This document shows, piece after piece, positions 60,320 through 64,000 of a DNA stretch of 64,000 nucleotides. The translations under genes were made by a program, and so were the position numbers. Each line of letters begins with the position of its first letter. Position 1 is the stretch's first letter. Source of the stretch: Bacteroidota bacterium (GTDB lineage Bacteria > Bacteroidota > Bacteroidia > Chitinophagales > BACL12); NCBI GenBank assembly GCA_016718035.1, contig JADKEK010000006.1, forward strand, positions 248,001-312,000, in the 5' to 3' direction. The notes under the pieces are model-generated. The model was not told the DNA's origin. It saw nothing but the letters and a program-made list of their open reading frames with translations, and ran no database searches.

Positions 60320-60353
60320 AGCACATAAGCACATCACCACATCAGCACATTAG
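60320..60353. repeat. 8-bp-period array inside the pnt operon (locus 4)
   Basis: AGCACATA AGCACATC, ACCACATC AGCACATT, AG: four octamers between the pntB start and the stop of the small alpha gene. The gap 60254-60355 holds nothing else recognisable. Confidence 0.8.
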
Positions 60354-60355
60354 TT

Positions 60356-60673
60356 TTACTTTTTCTTCTTAAACATTTGCAACATTCTATTAGTAACCAC
60401 AAATCCCCCCACAACGTTAAGTGTTCCAAGAATTACGGCTAAAAATCCCAATACTAATGCCAGTGTGCTATCAGCATGTCCCATTACAATAATAGAACCG
60501 ATAATTACCACACCGTGAATAGCGTTGGCACCACTCATTAATGGAGTATGCAAAATGGCAGGCACATTGCTAATTACTTCTACCCCTAAAAAAGCGGCAA
60601 GAATTAAAATATAAATAACATCCCAGGTATCAAGTGTTTTTAAAAATGCACCGGTTGCTTCTAAAAGTATCAT
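60356..60673 (-). CDS. pntAB: NAD(P) transhydrogenase subunit alpha, membrane part
   Basis: 105 residues with three helices (VIYILILAAFLGVEVISNVPAILHTPLMSGANAIHGVVIIG, LALVLGFLAVILGTLNVVGGF). This is domain IIa of the transhydrogenase, separate from the NAD-binding part as in many bacteria with a split alpha subunit. It lies 40 bp after that gene and is followed by pntB. Confidence 0.95.
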   Translation of the reverse strand: MILLEATGAFLKTLDTWDVIYILILAAFLGVEVISNVPAILHTPLMSGANAIHGVVIIGSIIVMGHADSTLALVLGFLAVILGTLNVVGGFVVTNRMLQMFKKKK

Positions 60674-60713
60674 ACAGTTATTATTTTCGGTTAATTGAGT
60701 TGGCTAAAAAATA

Positions 60714-61841
60714 TTATGCAGTAACGACTGCTTTTACACGTTCGTTTTTAATTTCACCTTCGTGTGCGATACAGGTTCCTGTAACTAAATCGTCGGCAAA
60801 ATTTAAATTGATATTACCATCTTTATCGATAATTAATTTGATGTAATTCAATATGTTTTTACCAAACATTTTGCTGGCATCGTAAGGCATTGTGGCTTGT
60901 AAATTACTATCGCCAATTATCGTTACACCATTTACTACAATTGTTTTTCCGTTTTCAGTTACCTCGCAGTTACCACCTGTGCTTGCTGCAAGGTCGATAA
61001 TTACAGAGCCGGGTTTCATATTGGCAACAGTTTCTTTTAATAAAAGAATTGGTGCTTTACGACCAGGAATTTGTGCAGTACAAATAACCACATCAGCTTT
61101 TCCTGCGTGTTCCTGCACTTTTGCCTGTTGGCGTTTTTTGAATTCTTCACTTTGCTCAACGGCATATCCACCTGCACCTTTGTCCTCTGTTGCACCTTCT
61201 ACTTCAATAAATTTGGCACCTAATGACAGCACCTCTTCTTTAGCAGCTGTCCGCACATCACTTGCTTCAACCACAGCGCCTAAACGTTTGGCAGTGGCAA
61301 TAGCCTGTAATCCGGCAACACCGGCACCCAATATCACAACTTTGGCAGGAGTAATTGTTCCTGCAGCAGTCATAAACATTGGGAAGAACTTAGGAAGATG
61401 AGTAGCAGCCGTTAAAACCGCTTTATAACCGGCTACAGTCGCCATGGAGCTCAAAATATCCATAGCCTGAGCACGAGTGGTTCTAGGTATTACATCCAGA
61501 CTGAAAGCAGTTACACCTGCTGCCTGACATGCTTTTACAAATGCCGTATTCGACAGCGGATTGAAACCGCCAATAAGCACCTTACCCTTACAGGCAGCGA
61601 GCTCTTCGTCGTTTAAAGCATGGATTTTAATTAAAATTTGACTCTGGCTGATAACCTGCTGACGGCTAGTGATTTCGGCTCCTTTTGCCGTGTAATCCGC
61701 GTCAGGGTAGCTGGCAGCCGTTCCGGCACCTGCTTCAACCAAAATTTTTTCAGCCTTTAAGGCCTTGAGTGTGGCGATATGCTCAGGTGTGATAGCTACA
61801 CGCTTATCTGCTGAACCTTCTCCCAATATCCCTATTATCAT
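60714..61841 (-). CDS. pntAA: NAD(P) transhydrogenase subunit alpha, NAD-binding part
   Basis: 375-residue soluble domain I, related to alanine dehydrogenase: IGILGEGSADKRVAITPEH at the start, VVILGAGVAGLQAIATAKRLGAVVEASDVR (Rossmann), and VICTAQIPGRKAPILLLKETVANMKPGSVIIDLAA. It is the first gene of the operon pntAA-pntAB-pntB. Divergent from the GH97 gene with 182 bp between. Confidence 0.96.
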   Translation of the reverse strand: MIIGILGEGSADKRVAITPEHIATLKALKAEKILVEAGAGTAASYPDADYTAKGAEITSRQQVISQSQILIKIHALNDEELAACKGKVLIGGFNPLSNTAFVKACQAAGVTAFSLDVIPRTTRAQAMDILSSMATVAGYKAVLTAATHLPKFFPMFMTAAGTITPAKVVILGAGVAGLQAIATAKRLGAVVEASDVRTAAKEEVLSLGAKFIEVEGATEDKGAGGYAVEQSEEFKKRQQAKVQEHAGKADVVICTAQIPGRKAPILLLKETVANMKPGSVIIDLAASTGGNCEVTENGKTIVVNGVTIIGDSNLQATMPYDASKMFGKNILNYIKLIIDKDGNINLNFADDLVTGTCIAHEGEIKNERVKAVVTA

Positions 61842-62011
61842 GCACGAGTTTTTTGAAGCTGCAAATATAGCGATTTAGGAGGTAAGGTTTACCACTATTT
61901 TCCCCTCAGCAGGCAGTTGCAAACGGCTGAAAGTCACTAAATTCAAGCAAATAAACTGCCTTTTTTTGTTGATAATTATGTCCCGGAATGCCGATAACTT
62001 AATCTATTTTT

Positions 62012-62019
62012 TACCTTTA
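62012..62019 (+). promoter_or_regulatory. candidate -7 box at the GH97 start
   Basis: TACCTTTA, one mismatch from TAnnTTTG, ends 4 bp before the ATG at 62024. A TTGTTGATAA stretch near 61967 could be part of an upstream element but is too far for a -33 box. Confidence 0.35.
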
Positions 62020-62023
62020 CAAC

Positions 62024-64000
62024 ATGAGTAAAATTAAACTTATCGTATTTGTTTGGATATTGGGTTTGGGCAAGCTATTGTTCGCAACCACCATCCAATC
62101 ACCCTCAAAAAACCTGACCTTATTAGTTGGTATCGACAATGCTGGAATGGTGCATTATGACCTCATTCATGCTGCAGGAACGGTTGTTCAAAATGCTAAA
62201 ATGGGTTTTATACTCAAAGGAAATAATTTGCTCGACCGTGATTTCGAATTGCTAAATGAAAACACTCAAACTGTCGACAATTCCTGGCAACCGGTTTGGG
62301 GTGAAGTAAGTTCGATACGCAATAATTATCAGGAATTAATTTATGCCATCCGACAAAAAAACACCGGAATACTCATCAATATTCATTTTCGTTTATTTGA
62401 CGACGGACTTGGATTTAGATATGAATTTCCTGTTCAACCTAAATTAAAAGATTTTATTATTGAAGAAGAAGTAACCGAATTTAAATTAAGTGGTAACCAC
62501 ACCGCATTTTGGATTCCCGGCGATTATGATACCAATGAATATCCCTATACTAAAAGTAGATTAAGTGAAGTAGATGCGGTAGCTAAATCGGAACAACACC
62601 AGGAAATTGCTACCAGAACACCCATCGGAAAAAATTATGTGCAAACGCCGCTTATGCTTAAAACAGATGGCGGATTGTATATCAATATTCACGAAGCTGC
62701 GTTAATGAATTATAGCGCTATGCAATTGCGTGTAGATGCGGCTACAAATACCCTGACTGCTGCATTAGTGCCCGATGCTGTTGGAAATAAAGTGTATATG
62801 AACACACCTTGTGTAACGCCTTGGCGGACAATAGTGGTAAGCGATAAAGCAACCAATATTTTAGCCTCAAAACTCATTTTAAATTTAAATGCACCTTCTG
62901 TAATTGAAGATGTAAGCTGGATTAAACCGGTAAAATATATTGGTATTTGGTGGGACATGCACGTAGGGACTGCCACATGGAATTATTCTGATGAAAATAA
63001 TATCAATTTGGAAACAACCAATTGGCAAAATTTACCTGCAAATGGAAAACATGGCGCAACAACTGAACGCGCAAAATATTGTATCGATTTTGCTGCTGAA
63101 AATGGATTTGATGCGGTATTAATTGAAGGATGGAATGTTGGTTGGGAAGATTGGTTTGGAAAATGGAAAGAAAATGTATTTGATTTTGTAACGCCTTACC
63201 CCGATTTTAATGTTGCGGAATTACAACAATATGCAGCTACTAAAAATGTTAAAATAATAATGCATCATGAAACATCTGCTTCGGTAACTAATTACGAACG
63301 TAGATTGCAGGAAGCCATGGAATTTATGTTAACGTATGGGTATCCTGCAGTTAAAACTGGTTATGTAGGAAGAATAATTCCAAGAGGAGAATATCACGAT
63401 GGACAATGGATGGTAAATCATTACAATTATGTTGCAGCGCAAATGGCAAAAAATAAATTGATGCTCGATGCGCATGAACCTGTTCGCCCAACCGGATTAC
63501 ATCGCACCTATCCGAATTGGTTAGCTTGTGAAGCTGCGCGAGGTAATGAATTTAATGCATGGAGTAAAGGTAATCCGCCTGAACATGAAACCATTTTACC
63601 ATTCACCCGATTAATGGGCGGACCAATGGATTATACGCCAGGTATTTTCCAAATTAAAATGAATTATTATAAACCAAATGCTACCGAACAAGTGCATACC
63701 ACTTTGGCAAAACAATTAGCACTTTATGTAACGATGTATTCGCCATTACAAATGGCGGCAGATTTACCTGAAAATTATTTAAGGTATCCTGATGCATTTC
63801 AGTTTATAAAAGATGTTGCGGTGGATTGGCAGGACACCAAATATTTGGAAGCAGAACCCGGCGATTATATCACTGTTGCAAGAAAGGCGAAAAATAGCAG
63901 TAAATGGTTTGTAGGCGCAATTACAGATGAAAATAAACGCAATGCCACCATCAATTTAAATTTTCTGGATGTCAATAAATTATATATCGCCACAATTTAT
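62024..64000 (+). CDS. GH97 alpha-glycosidase, SusB-like, 3' end outside window
   Basis: Open frame running off the window edge: 659 codons visible of the usual 700 or so. Signal peptide to about 22 (KLLFATT). N-terminal beta-sandwich (VHYDLIHAAGTVVQNAKMGF, DDGLGFRYEFPV), then the catalytic barrel: KYIGIWWDMHVGTATW, GFDAVLIEGWNVGWEDW, IMHHETSASVTNYE, DAHEPVRPTGLHRTYPNW, ETILPFTRLMGGPMDYTPG. The Glu in HHETSA fits the inverting, SusB-type branch of the family. Likely periplasmic alpha-glucosidase acting on starch-like oligosaccharides; substrate not proven. No sus-type genes are seen nearby. Confidence 0.93.
   Translation, partial: MSKIKLIVFVWILGLGKLLFATTIQSPSKNLTLLVGIDNAGMVHYDLIHAAGTVVQNAKMGFILKGNNLLDRDFELLNENTQTVDNSWQPVWGEVSSIRNNYQELIYAIRQKNTGILINIHFRLFDDGLGFRYEFPVQPKLKDFIIEEEVTEFKLSGNHTAFWIPGDYDTNEYPYTKSRLSEVDAVAKSEQHQEIATRTPIGKNYVQTPLMLKTDGGLYINIHEAALMNYSAMQLRVDAATNTLTAALVPDAVGNKVYMNTPCVTPWRTIVVSDKATNILASKLILNLNAPSVIEDVSWIKPVKYIGIWWDMHVGTATWNYSDENNINLETTNWQNLPANGKHGATTERAKYCIDFAAENGFDAVLIEGWNVGWEDWFGKWKENVFDFVTPYPDFNVAELQQYAATKNVKIIMHHETSASVTNYERRLQEAMEFMLTYGYPAVKTGYVGRIIPRGEYHDGQWMVNHYNYVAAQMAKNKLMLDAHEPVRPTGLHRTYPNWLACEAARGNEFNAWSKGNPPEHETILPFTRLMGGPMDYTPGIFQIKMNYYKPNATEQVHTTLAKQLALYVTMYSPLQMAADLPENYLRYPDAFQFIKDVAVDWQDTKYLEAEPGDYITVARKAKNSSKWFVGAITDENKRNATINLNFLDVNKLYIATIY

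Noticed and set aside
1..64000. tRNA, rRNA, transposase, integrase or phage genes
   Set aside because: No cloverleaf with the conserved T-loop sequence, no rRNA stretch and no transposase or integrase motif was found by eye; a computed tRNA search could still find one.

Overview
The window comes from a low-GC member of the Bacteroidota. Seven secreted proteins end in type IX secretion (T9SS) type A sorting domains (a PNP motif about 75 residues from the end, then an Ig-like tail). Start sites are preceded by Bacteroidota-type -7 boxes (TAnnTTTG). Typical families of the phylum are present: TamB beside TsaD, an N-terminally extended GAPDH, split PntA, GH97, Reg_prop/Y_Y_Y sensor kinases and lipoproteins with SGC/GSC lipoboxes. 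The exact class cannot be fixed from the window; a Chitinophagales- or Saprospirales-like lineage fits. I see no tRNA, rRNA, insertion sequence, prophage or CRISPR array.

Layout. 0-10 kb: the 3' part of a HAMP-PAS histidine kinase, secreted kelch-like and ELWxxDGT-repeat T9SS cargo, an AraC regulator with a membrane domain, and an alpha/beta-hydrolase lipoprotein paired with an outer-membrane barrel. 10-22 kb: envelope and polysaccharide genes (two coupled glycosyltransferases, a dolichol-phosphate-mannose-synthase-like GT2, YihY, a DUF748/AsmA-like protein, PAP2, LptF/G). 22-26 kb: GAPDH and Ffh. 26-35 kb: WG-repeat protein, unknown lipoprotein, an unknown small gene set, and a propeller-type sensor kinase with its LuxR-type response regulator. 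35-56 kb: a giant PPC/Ig-repeat adhesin-like protein, TamB, TsaD, thioesterase, a CEMIP-like G8 protein, CotH-kinase protein, Calx-beta/lamin-tail protein, pirin. 56-64 kb: YhiN-type flavoprotein, proton-translocating transhydrogenase operon, and the 5' part of a GH97 glycosidase.

Two features cut across the window. First, about fourteen reading-frame breaks (including one in the essential gene ffh) can nearly all be repaired by adding or removing one base in a short homopolymer, so most are probably assembly errors rather than real decay; I report repaired gene spans. Second, the gaps hold several kinds of repeat. Degenerate tandem arrays with an exact 8-bp period (words such as AGCACATT, AGCAAATT, AGCTGATT) occur at 13.5, 24.1-24.4, 58.2-58.9 and 60.3 kb. 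A 239-bp element with G-rich head and inverted arms occurs at 16.4 and 19.0 kb. Perfect palindromes lie at 24.3, 25.9 and 31.0 kb. The octamer arrays are the best candidate here for an undescribed kind of element.
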